A stretch of DNA of 16,863 nucleotides from Actinomycetota bacterium (lineage in GTDB: Bacteria > Actinomycetota > Acidimicrobiia > Spongiisociales > ZC4RG35): assembly GCA_022615295.1 (NCBI GenBank), contig JAKEHF010000110.1, positions 1 through 16,863 of the forward strand, in the 5' to 3' direction. This document shows, piece after piece, positions 7,582 to 14,065 of the stretch. The translations under genes were made by a program, and so were the position numbers. Positions within the stretch are counted from its first letter, which is position 1. Every line of letters begins with the position of its first letter. The notes below the pieces were generated by a model. It did no database searches. It saw nothing but the letters and a program-made list of their open reading frames with translations, and was not told the origin of the DNA.

Positions 7582-8004
7582 CTAGTCGAGACCTATGGCG
7601 GTGCCACCATTCTGCGTGGACTGGAACATGTATTTCACACCGGTACCCACCGCCGTAAGTAGAACTTTGATGGTGAAGGTGCATTCCGGGGAGCTCTTGA
7701 AGCCAGCGGTCCCCGGGATCCACTCGGCAAACTGCACGCTGTACCACCATCCACGGTAGCTACGATTCTCTCCGGTACAGAGACCGTCGCCGTCCATGTG
7801 CCAATAGAGGTTGACGTCATTGCAGGTGCCAGAACTCGCCGTACCGGTGGTGGAGAACTTCAGGTTGTCATTACCTAATGCAAAGACCAAGGTGTCCTGG
7901 TCACACGCCGCCGAGGCCGGCAACGGCGCCACCAACACAGCGCTCAAAACCATCGCAATCACCAGGGTGACCGCCTTCACCTTTGACAGTCTCCTCAATC
8001 TCAT
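7582..8004 (-). CDS. Secreted 4-Cys protein B (duplicated, unrecognised)
   Basis: A 140-aa exported protein. A basic N-region (MRLRRLSKVK), a hydrophobic core and the LPASAA cleavage site put the mature start near ACDQD. Cysteines are at 34, 61, 76 and 108. The mature part matches copy A over its whole length, with the strongest agreement in the signal core, the GWWYSVQ/AEWIPG block and the C-terminal QSTQNGG-AIGLD. The open frame reaches back to 8211, but ATG 8004 has AGGGGG at 5-6 nt and begins exactly at a signal peptide. It is the first gene of the proposed operon: a promoter-like sequence lies at 8076-8103 and a hairpin at 8048-8065. Function is not recognised; it may be a secreted toxin, signal or surface component exported or handled with the adjacent transporter. 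Confidence 0.75.
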   Translation of the reverse strand: MRLRRLSKVKAVTLVIAMVLSAVLVAPLPASAACDQDTLVFALGNDNLKFSTTGTASSGTCNDVNLYWHMDGDGLCTGENRSYRGWWYSVQFAEWIPGTAGFKSSPECTFTIKVLLTAVGTGVKYMFQSTQNGGTAIGLD

Positions 8005-8047
8005 CGCGACCCCCTTTCCTCTACTGATGCAGGAGCAACGGCCCGCT

Positions 8048-8065
8048 CGACTCGCTCCCGAGTCG
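8048..8065 (-). promoter_or_regulatory. Perfect 7-bp hairpin in the leader of the secretion operon
   Basis: CGACTCG and CGAGTCG flank a 4-nt loop. The element lies just downstream of the predicted transcription start and about 45 nt upstream of the first start codon (8004). It could be an operator dyad or a 5' stabilising stem. The role is inferred from position only. Confidence 0.4.
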
Positions 8066-8075
8066 CGAAGACCCG

Positions 8076-8103
8076 ACCATAACCCCGGACCCCCCCCGGT
8101 CAA
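8076..8103 (-). promoter_or_regulatory. Candidate sigma-70-type promoter for the secretion operon
   Basis: On the - strand, TTGACC (8098-8103) and TATGGT (8076-8081) are separated by 16 bp. They match the -35 consensus at 5 of 6 positions and the -10 at 4 of 6. The site lies in the 248-nt gap before the first operon gene, giving a leader of about 65 nt. Apart from this site and the hairpin at 8048-8065, the gap (8005-8252) holds only a second small dyad at 8175-8188 (GCTTG-CGAG-CAAGC). Confidence 0.4.
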
Positions 8104-8252
8104 CTGGCAGCTTGTTCCAGACGGACTGCCCGGTCTCGGTACTCCCATGTCTGTCAGCATCGACGGGCCGCCCAGCTTGCGAGCAAGCCGCAACAAGCAC
8201 GACGTGTGCACCGGCCAGTGCGACCAGATTCTGGGCTATCAGTCGCAACCGA

Positions 8253-8684
8253 TCAACCCACGATGAGCTTTGAGTCGACTTTGAACACCGCAATCTCTCT
8301 CGACTCGCCCATACACTCCGACGGTATGTCCACCGCGACGTCCTCGGGAAAGTCGTACCCACCCCCACCGCTCACACTCTCGCCCAGTGCCAATTCCTCA
8401 CCCGAAGGGAGCCGGAGAGCGAAGGGGTCAGTGGACGCGACCGACGTGCCAGCCGGCCACACGACGGGGACCCAAGAGCCGGATTCGCCCGACTCCAAAA
8501 CAACACATTCGCCCCTCAACGCAAGCACTCCTTGAATCAGTGCGTCTTGACCTCCGGGAGGAAACAGATCCCGGCTGGCGACGTAGATAACGTATCCGCC
8601 CGACTCGACCTCGTTTTGGCCACCACAGCTCGTCAGAGATAAAGCCACCAAGAACGCGGCGAGCAGCGCAATCTGACGACGCAT
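8253..8684 (-). CDS. Small hypothetical lipoprotein
   Basis: A 143-aa predicted lipoprotein. MRRQIALLAAFLVALSLTSC places the lipobox Cys at residue 20. The mature part (about 120 aa) is acidic and beta-rich, with two further cysteines (GECVVLES and SECMGES) that could pair. The open frame runs back to 8819, but ATG 8684 gives the lipoprotein signal and has GGGGA upstream, so it is chosen. I do not recognise the family. It lies upstream of the duplicated cassette on the same strand, but the 248-nt gap with its own candidate promoter suggests separate transcription. Confidence 0.7.
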   Translation of the reverse strand: MRRQIALLAAFLVALSLTSCGGQNEVESGGYVIYVASRDLFPPGGQDALIQGVLALRGECVVLESGESGSWVPVVWPAGTSVASTDPFALRLPSGEELALGESVSGGGGYDFPEDVAVDIPSECMGESREIAVFKVDSKLIVG

Positions 8685-8852
8685 CAACAGTGGTCCCCTA
8701 AAGGTCGCACGCCCGTCCAAAACTACCACTCGAGTCACGGGTTCACCGTCCAGGCGGGCAGGCAACCGGCGCGTGGGGAGGGTGACCTCGGGTTCTTCCG
8801 GCCGGGTTCGCCTAAGCATCCATCGGAATCGAAGAAGGCATCGCTCTTTGGC

Positions 8853-9545
8853 TCATGTAGTGGCGACGAAAATTCCCAGCGCATTATCTAGCCTGTCGGC
8901 GCGAGAAAACGCCGAGCGAATAGGGCCAGAACGGGTCGTATAGCTTGCCGTAGTGATAATCTGTCTCAGGCCGTCCGCAGCCATGCGCTGACCGCCGATG
9001 GAAGGGACTTCAACGATTGCGGTCGCGATGACTGGGTCAACGTCGGCGGTTGCGAGAGCTTGACTTGATGTCGTTGCGTGGCGTCGGAGTTCAGCGACGA
9101 GCTCGTTGGTGGCCTGGACAGCACGGTGGCTCAGCTGGACCGCCGGATCCGCGAGAGAGATGAGGCGCCTCGCCAGCAGTCCCGCCGTCGCCAGTCCTCC
9201 GGCCGTCATGAGGATGGTCGCTAGCTCTTCCGCCGGGTCGGGCGTAGACCATCCGATCAGCAACTCGAGAATCGAGACTAGGGCGAGTGCCGCGAACGCT
9301 GACCATGTGCGCCGATCTCGTCCGACCCATGCCACGTCCCAATCGATTGCTCGACTTGCTGCGACCGGCCCGGCAATCAGGCCGACCACGATCGTGACGA
9401 ATACGAGGCTCGCTCCTTGGGCAATTGCTAGATCGCTCTGTTGGGTCCCACCCCCAGGTGGCCAGGCAGTCGCGTAAGCAGAAGCTGCTGCAGCGAATGT
9501 GAGTACCACGATGACCCACAGCAGCGTCCGGACTGAATCGCGCAT
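8853..9545 (-). CDS. Four-helix membrane protein of unknown function
   Basis: A 230-aa protein with four predicted membrane segments (about residues 7-27, 43-63, 81-99, 107-125), then a ~100-residue cytoplasmic tail that begins with a helical, charged stretch (QLSHRAVQATNELVAELRRH). No catalytic or family motif is recognised. ATG 9545 has GGGGAACGCTC upstream and is preferred. A TTG at 9569 is also possible and would overlap the stop of a 36-codon frame (9566-9676). It is followed after 168 nt by the small lipoprotein gene. Overall it resembles hypothetical membrane proteins with a signalling-like C-terminal helix, but no function can be assigned. Confidence 0.65.
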   Translation of the reverse strand: MRDSVRTLLWVIVVLTFAAAASAYATAWPPGGGTQQSDLAIAQGASLVFVTIVVGLIAGPVAASRAIDWDVAWVGRDRRTWSAFAALALVSILELLIGWSTPDPAEELATILMTAGGLATAGLLARRLISLADPAVQLSHRAVQATNELVAELRRHATTSSQALATADVDPVIATAIVEVPSIGGQRMAADGLRQIITTASYTTRSGPIRSAFSRADRLDNALGIFVATT

Positions 9546-9569
9546 GAGCGTTCCCCAACCGGTATTCAA

Positions 9570-9984
9570 CCTGTTGAGGGTGCGCTCGGCGAGCTTTGGG
9601 GCGGGGCGGACGCTAGCGCCGCGGCACGAATCTGCTCCTCAAGCAGCCTCGATACGGTTTCCGGTGTCGGGATCACGTCAGCACAGTCAGTGGCGGACTA
9701 CTAGACAATAAGGATGAGATACGCCGGGTGCTACGGCTGAGTAGATCCACCGACGATCGCCGCACCGAGGAACGCGGCGACACCAATGATCGATCTCCAA
9801 CTTATCCGCCCAGAGTCTCCCAACGGCACGTCCCTTCAGCCGCATCCATCGCGCTTTACCTTACGCGTAGCGACTCCGGCGAAGCCGGGCGATTCGCAGG
9901 TCGCCATGGGCAATCCAGCCGAGTTCTTGTACCCGCCAGGCCAATACACACGAAGCGACCTCTGAAAGATTTAGAAACATGTAA
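9570..9984. other. Gene-poor junction region with three weak small frames
   Basis: No convincing gene is seen in these 415 bases. Three small frames are worth recording. On the - strand, 9566-9676 (GTG start, 36 aa) reads IPTPETVSRLLEEQIRAA, a plausible amphipathic helix. On the - strand, about 9739-9837 encodes a short hydrophobic segment (SIIGVAAFLGAAIVGG). On the + strand, 9786-9965 (ATG start, 59 aa) begins MIDLQLIRPESPNG and ends PPGQYTRSDL. None has a good ribosome-binding site. The A+T content rises in the last 25 bases, and a TAA directly precedes the multicopper oxidase frame, marking the junction at about 9983. Confidence 0.5.
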
Positions 9985-10598
9985 ATGGCACTGGTCAACC
10001 ACACCGGTCGGGCTCACAATCTCCATCTCCATGGGGCCCATCGGCCCGAGCATGACGGTTGGGAGCCTGTTCCCCCGATGTCGGAGTCGGTCTACGAGAT
10101 CGAGGCGGGACCGGTCGGCGTCCACCCCTATCACTGTCATCTGGCGCCGCTGGCCGAGCACGTGGCCCGCGGTCTGTACGGGATGCTGATCGTCGACCCG
10201 CGGGAGAGCGGCCGGAGGCCCAGGAAGTGACCCTCCTCCTCTCCGGCTTCTCCAACGACGAGGTCGGACGCAACGGGATAGTCGCCTGGAACGGTGTCGC
10301 CGGCTTCTATCACACCCACCCGATCAAGGTGGAGCGCCACCATCCGGTCAGGCTCTATGTCGCCAACATGGTCGAGTACGAGCCGCTGGCATCGTTCCAT
10401 CTCTACGCTCGCACCTTCGACGTCTACCCGGCGGGGATGGGCGAGGCCCCGGCCTATCACGACGACACGATCGCCCTGGCCATGGGTCAGAGGGCGATGC
10501 TCGAGCTCACCCTCCCCAACTACGGCAGGTACATGTTCCATCCCCACCAGCACTGGCTCGCCGATCAGGGGGCCAACGGCTGGCTCGCCGCGGTCTAG
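9985..10598 (+). pseudogene. Multicopper oxidase, C-terminal part only, frameshifted
   Basis: The remaining ~204 residues carry trinuclear/type-1 copper motifs: HNLHLHG near the start, HPYHCHLAPLAEHVARG (the HCH type), HLYARTF, and MFHPHQHWLADQG close to the C-terminus. The arrangement resembles nitrite-reductase-like or small-laccase-like multicopper oxidases. The N-terminal part and signal peptide are missing: TAA immediately precedes the first ATG, and no ribosome-binding site is seen. A frameshift around 10204-10208 (GAGAG, two bases too many or one too few) separates LIVDPRE from RPEAQEVTLLLSG. The stop overlaps that of the amidohydrolase on the other strand through a shared CTAG. It lies on the same strand as the cupredoxin and NosD-like genes at 4-1200 and is probably the remains of the same copper locus. 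Confidence 0.75.
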
Positions 10599-12388
10599 CC
10601 CGTCTCGACTTCGATGACATCCACCTCGATCTCGAGCCACTCCGGCCAGGAGGCGCTGGAGACGGTCGTGATGCGGAACCCGTCGATGGCCGTCGGCTCG
10701 GCGGGTCTCCACTCGATCACGTCTCCGGTGGTGGTGAACGCCTCGAAGGTGGCGACCAGGCTCGGGGACCCGTCGATGATCAGCTCGAGCTCGTGTCTGG
10801 TCTCGCTCGGAGGGTTCTGGTAGACGACGAATCTGATGGCCGTCACCACCGTCGGCTCGGGATAGGCGACCTGTAGCCAACCCGGAGGGTCGTCGCCCGA
10901 TGACCAGAAGGAGCTCTCGTCGGTCGAGCCGTCGAAGGCGAGATCCGTTCCATGACCATCGCGGCTGGCCGACGCCGTGACCAGCACCTCGCTTTGTGGC
11001 GCCCCGACGGATCCAGGGCACAGAGCCTCGCTCCCCGTCGCACAGAACTCGACGCCTCCTCCGACCATCGTCATCAGCACCTCGAGACCGGCGAGCTCGC
11101 CGCTTGTTGTCTCGAGGAGGTCTGCCGAGACGATCACCAGGTCGGCGAGCTTGCCCTCGACGATGCTCCCCACCCGGTCGTCGGTGCCGTCTGCGTATGC
11201 CGATCCCAAGGTGAGGGCCCGCAGCGTCTCGTCGAAGGTGAGGGCGTGAGTGAGCATCCAGGCGGGTGGCGGGTCGTCGACGCCGGTGGTCTGGGTCACC
11301 GATCGGTAGAGAAGACGGAGCGGGGACCCCGGCGGGGGTATGTCGAGGATGTCCTGGTCGTAGCCGTTGGGGAAGGCGTAGCCGGCGCTGAGAGGGACGC
11401 CGGCGTCGGCGAGCCTCCGCCAGCGGGCGAAGTTGTCCTGCCCCTGCTCGACGATCAGCGACTCGATGTCGACGTCACCCTGCAAGGCCCCGGGGTAATG
11501 GGGCTGGATGGCGACGATGATACCCAAGTCGGCCAACTGGCCCACCTGCTCCTCCGTGATGGCCAGGGCGTGCTCGATCCGGTGTCGCTGGGTGTTGGGG
11601 CCTGAGCCGAGGACGTTGGCCAGTGCGGTCAGCACCTGCTCATGGGTCTGAGTGCTGATTGCCTTGATCGCCAGTTGCCAACCCTCGTCGTGGAGGGTCG
11701 CCACCAGGGCGTCGAGCTGGTCCTGGGAGTAGTGGAGGGTGCGGCCGGAGTTGGAGTCGGGGAACAGCTTCAGCCCGCCGATCCGGAGCATCGGGCTGAA
11801 TACTTGACCCGGCATGTAGGCGGTGTACCAGTCACCGAGACTCTCACCCTGTGGTGTGGTCAGGGGGAGATAGGCGTTGACCCTGATGCGGAGACCGCCG
11901 GCGGCGTCGAGGGCCCGCAACTCGTCGAGACGCTCCTGGTTTACGTAGAGCTCGTCGATGCTGGTCCAACCCTGGCTGAGGGCGTCCTCGATCGCCGTAT
12001 CGGCGTCCGGATAGCCGAAGCGGTCCCTGTCTCCGACACGATGGGTGTGGGTGTCGATGAACCCGGGGAGGAGGGTCATACCGCCCAGATCGATCTGGAC
12101 TGCATCCGGGCCCACGACGGGGTCGACCTCCGACTCGTCACCCACCCACGCGATGCGGTCCCCCTCCACCACCACCGCTGATGCCACGGGTCGGTTGGGG
12201 TCCATCGTCAGCACCGGCCCCCCACGGAACACCACGGTGTCCCCGGCGATTGGGGGTGGCGTCGTGGTCGTCGTGGTCGGTGTCGTGGCCTGCCCGGCGT
12301 CGACGGTCGTGGACGTGGGTGTCACGGGCTCGACACAGGCGACGACGAGGAGAAGAAGGGTCACCACCGTTGACGCTCGGGTGGTCAT
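10595..12388 (-). CDS. Lipid-anchored YtcJ-like amidohydrolase with C-terminal discoidin domain
   Basis: A 597-aa exported metal-dependent hydrolase. The lipobox is LLLLVVAC (Cys18), followed by a Thr/Pro-rich linker (about 24-48). The amidohydrolase domain starts at TVVFRGGPVLTMD, with the HxH metal motif in GFIDTHTH (His114, His116), later RHRIEHA and IQPHYPG, and the closing GSIVEGKLADLVIVSADLL. From about residue 460 to the end there is an F5/8 type C (discoidin)-like beta-sandwich (ASRDGHGTDLAFDGSTDESS, PPGWLQVAYPEP, RHELELIIDG), likely for carbohydrate or surface binding. The frame extends to 12529, but ATG 12388 gives the signal peptide. The substrate is unknown: YtcJ relatives act on amides or formamides. 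The gene is 43 nt downstream of the DUF222/HNH gene and converges on the multicopper oxidase. Confidence 0.85.
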   Translation of the reverse strand: MTTRASTVVTLLLLVVACVEPVTPTSTTVDAGQATTPTTTTTTPPPIAGDTVVFRGGPVLTMDPNRPVASAVVVEGDRIAWVGDESEVDPVVGPDAVQIDLGGMTLLPGFIDTHTHRVGDRDRFGYPDADTAIEDALSQGWTSIDELYVNQERLDELRALDAAGGLRIRVNAYLPLTTPQGESLGDWYTAYMPGQVFSPMLRIGGLKLFPDSNSGRTLHYSQDQLDALVATLHDEGWQLAIKAISTQTHEQVLTALANVLGSGPNTQRHRIEHALAITEEQVGQLADLGIIVAIQPHYPGALQGDVDIESLIVEQGQDNFARWRRLADAGVPLSAGYAFPNGYDQDILDIPPPGSPLRLLYRSVTQTTGVDDPPPAWMLTHALTFDETLRALTLGSAYADGTDDRVGSIVEGKLADLVIVSADLLETTSGELAGLEVLMTMVGGGVEFCATGSEALCPGSVGAPQSEVLVTASASRDGHGTDLAFDGSTDESSFWSSGDDPPGWLQVAYPEPTVVTAIRFVVYQNPPSETRHELELIIDGSPSLVATFEAFTTTGDVIEWRPAEPTAIDGFRITTVSSASWPEWLEIEVDVIEVETG

Positions 12389-12431
12389 CACTGCCGTGGA
12401 GCCTATCCGGGGTGACGATGGGGAAGGGTCG

Positions 12432-13562
12432 TCACCCCTCGATACGTTCTCGCATCCTCCTCCGGAGACGCTCGGCGATGTGCTCACGGATGTGGTGGAA
12501 CCGGCAGAAGAGCTTGCCCTTGTCGACACTGGTGGTGCCGCCGCAGGCCCAGTGGTCTACATGGTGGATGTCACACCAATCGGGTGGTCGCTCGCATCCC
12601 GGGGCGGTGCAGTGACGGTCACGAGCGATGATCGCCCGACGCTGCGCCGCGGTCCACACCCTCGTCTTCCTCCCGACGTCGAGGATCTCCGAGTTCCCAC
12701 CGAGCACGATCCGGGTGATCGAGGCGTCACAGGCGATCCGCCGCAGGGTGTCGACGTCGATGACCTCACCGTCGAGGGTCTCGTGGATGCCGCCGGCCAA
12801 GCCTCGCAGAGCGTCGAGATCCGTGACGGGCATGATGTGGGGCTTCTCCCCACCGACGACCGGGGTGTTGCCGTGGTCCAGATGGGCGAGAGCTAGGTCC
12901 TCAAGGGCGTCATGACGGCGTTGCCGCGGAGTGCGGTGATCGTCGACGTCTGGTGGGGGCAGGAGGGCGCCGAGAGCGACCTCCAACGCTTCTCCTGCCA
13001 CTGCCGTGAGCCATCCGTCGATGCGACGCATCCCCTGGGTCGTCTTCGAAAGGGATACACCCCGACGCATCATCTGGTTCTCAGGGTCGAGATCGCTCGG
13101 TCCGTCGACCGACTGTCGCCAGTACTCCAGCGCACGGGCAGTCGCCGGAACCGTGAGGTCCTCGATTATCTCGACGATCGTCTCTTCCGCCATCGGAAAG
13201 ACGTCGGGGAGGGCCTCTGCCAGGGCAAAGAGCTGGACCGCCTGGTCGGTGGAGACACGGCCATCCTCCCAGGCGGCGAAGGAGGCGGGTGCAGTCTCCG
13301 CCGCATTGGCGTTGGCCACGACGCGACGGGCATGACCCGGTGACATCCGACCCTGGTGGGCGAGGTAGGCGGTGGGGGAGGGATAACCCATCTCGATGTG
13401 GCCATCCCGATCGGCGAGGGCGCCGATCCGTCGTGCGAGGAGCACTTCGATCATCTGGCGCACATGGGTGAGCTCGACGACGTCGGCGTGAAGCTCGTCC
13501 AATGTCATCGTGTCCTCGGCCGTGGCCGTCATCTCGTCGAGGGCCGACCGGATGGCACTCAT
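12432..13562 (-). CDS. DUF222/HNH endonuclease-domain protein (13E12 repeat type)
   Basis: A 376-aa protein with an N-terminal DUF222 region (about 20-270; RIGALADRDGHIEMGYPSPTAYL, GHARRVVANANA, DQAVQLFALAEALPD) and a C-terminal HNH nuclease domain (about 318-362). Visible HNH features are CTAPGCERPP and WCDIHHVDHWACGGTT, with the conserved IHH, then GKLFCRFHHIREH. The metal-binding cysteines and histidines all appear intact. The family is abundant in Actinobacteria and often in several copies; in mycobacteria some 13E12 members are damage-inducible. The ATG at 13562 has GGAG 8 nt upstream. A LexA-type box overlapping a promoter lies just upstream (13581-13594), so SOS control is expected. 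The biochemical role in repair or DNA mobility is not established. Confidence 0.9.
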   Translation of the reverse strand: MSAIRSALDEMTATAEDTMTLDELHADVVELTHVRQMIEVLLARRIGALADRDGHIEMGYPSPTAYLAHQGRMSPGHARRVVANANAAETAPASFAAWEDGRVSTDQAVQLFALAEALPDVFPMAEETIVEIIEDLTVPATARALEYWRQSVDGPSDLDPENQMMRRGVSLSKTTQGMRRIDGWLTAVAGEALEVALGALLPPPDVDDHRTPRQRRHDALEDLALAHLDHGNTPVVGGEKPHIMPVTDLDALRGLAGGIHETLDGEVIDVDTLRRIACDASITRIVLGGNSEILDVGRKTRVWTAAQRRAIIARDRHCTAPGCERPPDWCDIHHVDHWACGGTTSVDKGKLFCRFHHIREHIAERLRRRMRERIEG

Positions 13563-13580
13563 CTCTGCTTCTCCATACCC

Positions 13581-13611
13581 CGAACATACGTTCTGTTTGT
13601 GACAAGATCAA
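13581..13611 (-). promoter_or_regulatory. SOS (LexA) box overlapping the promoter of the DUF222/HNH gene
   Basis: CGAACATACGTTCT (13581-13594) matches the Gram-positive/actinobacterial LexA core GAAC-N4-GTTC. On the coding strand, TTGATC (13606-13611) and TATGTT (13583-13588) form a promoter with a 17-bp spacer. The -10 lies inside the box, so a bound repressor would block RNA polymerase. The ATG follows 19 nt downstream of the box. Confidence 0.75.
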
Positions 13612-13648
13612 CCCCCTTGTCCCCGGTGGGTGGCCGGCCCAATCGCCC

Positions 13649-14065
13649 CTAGAGGGTCAGCGGCTCTGGCTCGATCACCAGCGTCTCGGCTCGTCCATCG
13701 ACGACTCTCCAACCCCTGACTTCGGGATCGCCGCCCAGACCGACGACGACATAGATCCAGTCCGGCTCGATGGCGTTCTCCAGATCGACCGTCGACAGGC
13801 TCGCCGGGCCGTGGGGATGGGAGTGGAAGACCCCGCCCAACTCCCAGCCCCTCGACTCGGCCTCGACGAGGGCGGCGTAGTGCTCCGCCGGCGGGATGGT
13901 GTACCGGTTCGGGGAGTGGTCCTGGTTGGTGGTGGGGTAGACGCCGACCACGGTGCCACCTTCCATCGCAAGGAGACCGCACCCCTCCTCGGGGAGGGAG
14001 GCCAGACAATGCTCGAGGATCCTGGTGCGGAGGCTTTCAGGCAACAGGACGACAGGCGTCGTCAT
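13649..14065 (-). CDS. JAMM (Mov34/MPN/PAD-1) metalloprotease, Mec-like
   Basis: A 138-aa zinc peptidase. The JAMM signature is complete: Glu27 in EEGCG, then HSHP (His81, His83), Ser91 and Asp94 in HSHPHGPASLSTVD, with the canonical ten residues between the second His and Asp. The length is typical of bacterial stand-alone JAMM proteins. It overlaps the end of the rhodanese-E1 gene by 29 nt, so the two are translated together. In mycobacteria a JAMM protein (Mec) releases cysteine from the sulfur-carrier protein CysO, which MoeZ, an E1-rhodanese, activates. The pair here suggests the same chemistry, although no carrier protein or CysM is present in the window. The frame extends to 14122, but ATG 14065 begins the conserved region. 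Gene symbol withheld because the partner genes are not seen. Confidence 0.85.
   Translation of the reverse strand: MTTPVVLLPESLRTRILEHCLASLPEEGCGLLAMEGGTVVGVYPTTNQDHSPNRYTIPPAEHYAALVEAESRGWELGGVFHSHPHGPASLSTVDLENAIEPDWIYVVVGLGGDPEVRGWRVVDGRAETLVIEPEPLTL

Larger units (their letters stand above)
5074..8004 (-). repeat. Tandem duplication of a ~1.4-kb [secreted protein + lipoprotein] module
   Basis: Unit 1 is 6636-8004 and unit 2 is 5074-6452. They have the same gene order and strand and are separated by about 180 bp. Nucleotide identity is patchy: a 37-bp stretch is identical (5531-5567 and 7093-7129), as is a stretch of about 23 bp nearby, while the linkers behind the lipoboxes differ almost completely. 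This is a diverged duplication with conserved cores, not a recent copy or an assembly artefact. Confidence 0.8.

Noticed and set aside
5074..8004. Tandem repeat as an assembly duplication
   Set aside because: The units differ widely in linkers and at many codons, so they are true diverged paralogues.
6057..8004. Secreted proteins as lactococcin 972 family members
   Set aside because: The layout is similar, but the cysteine pattern, the length of the mature part and the conserved blocks do not match what I know of that family.
12045..12896. 283-aa open frame on the + strand
   Set aside because: It spans the antisense of two unrelated genes (amidohydrolase and DUF222/HNH), so it is not a gene.
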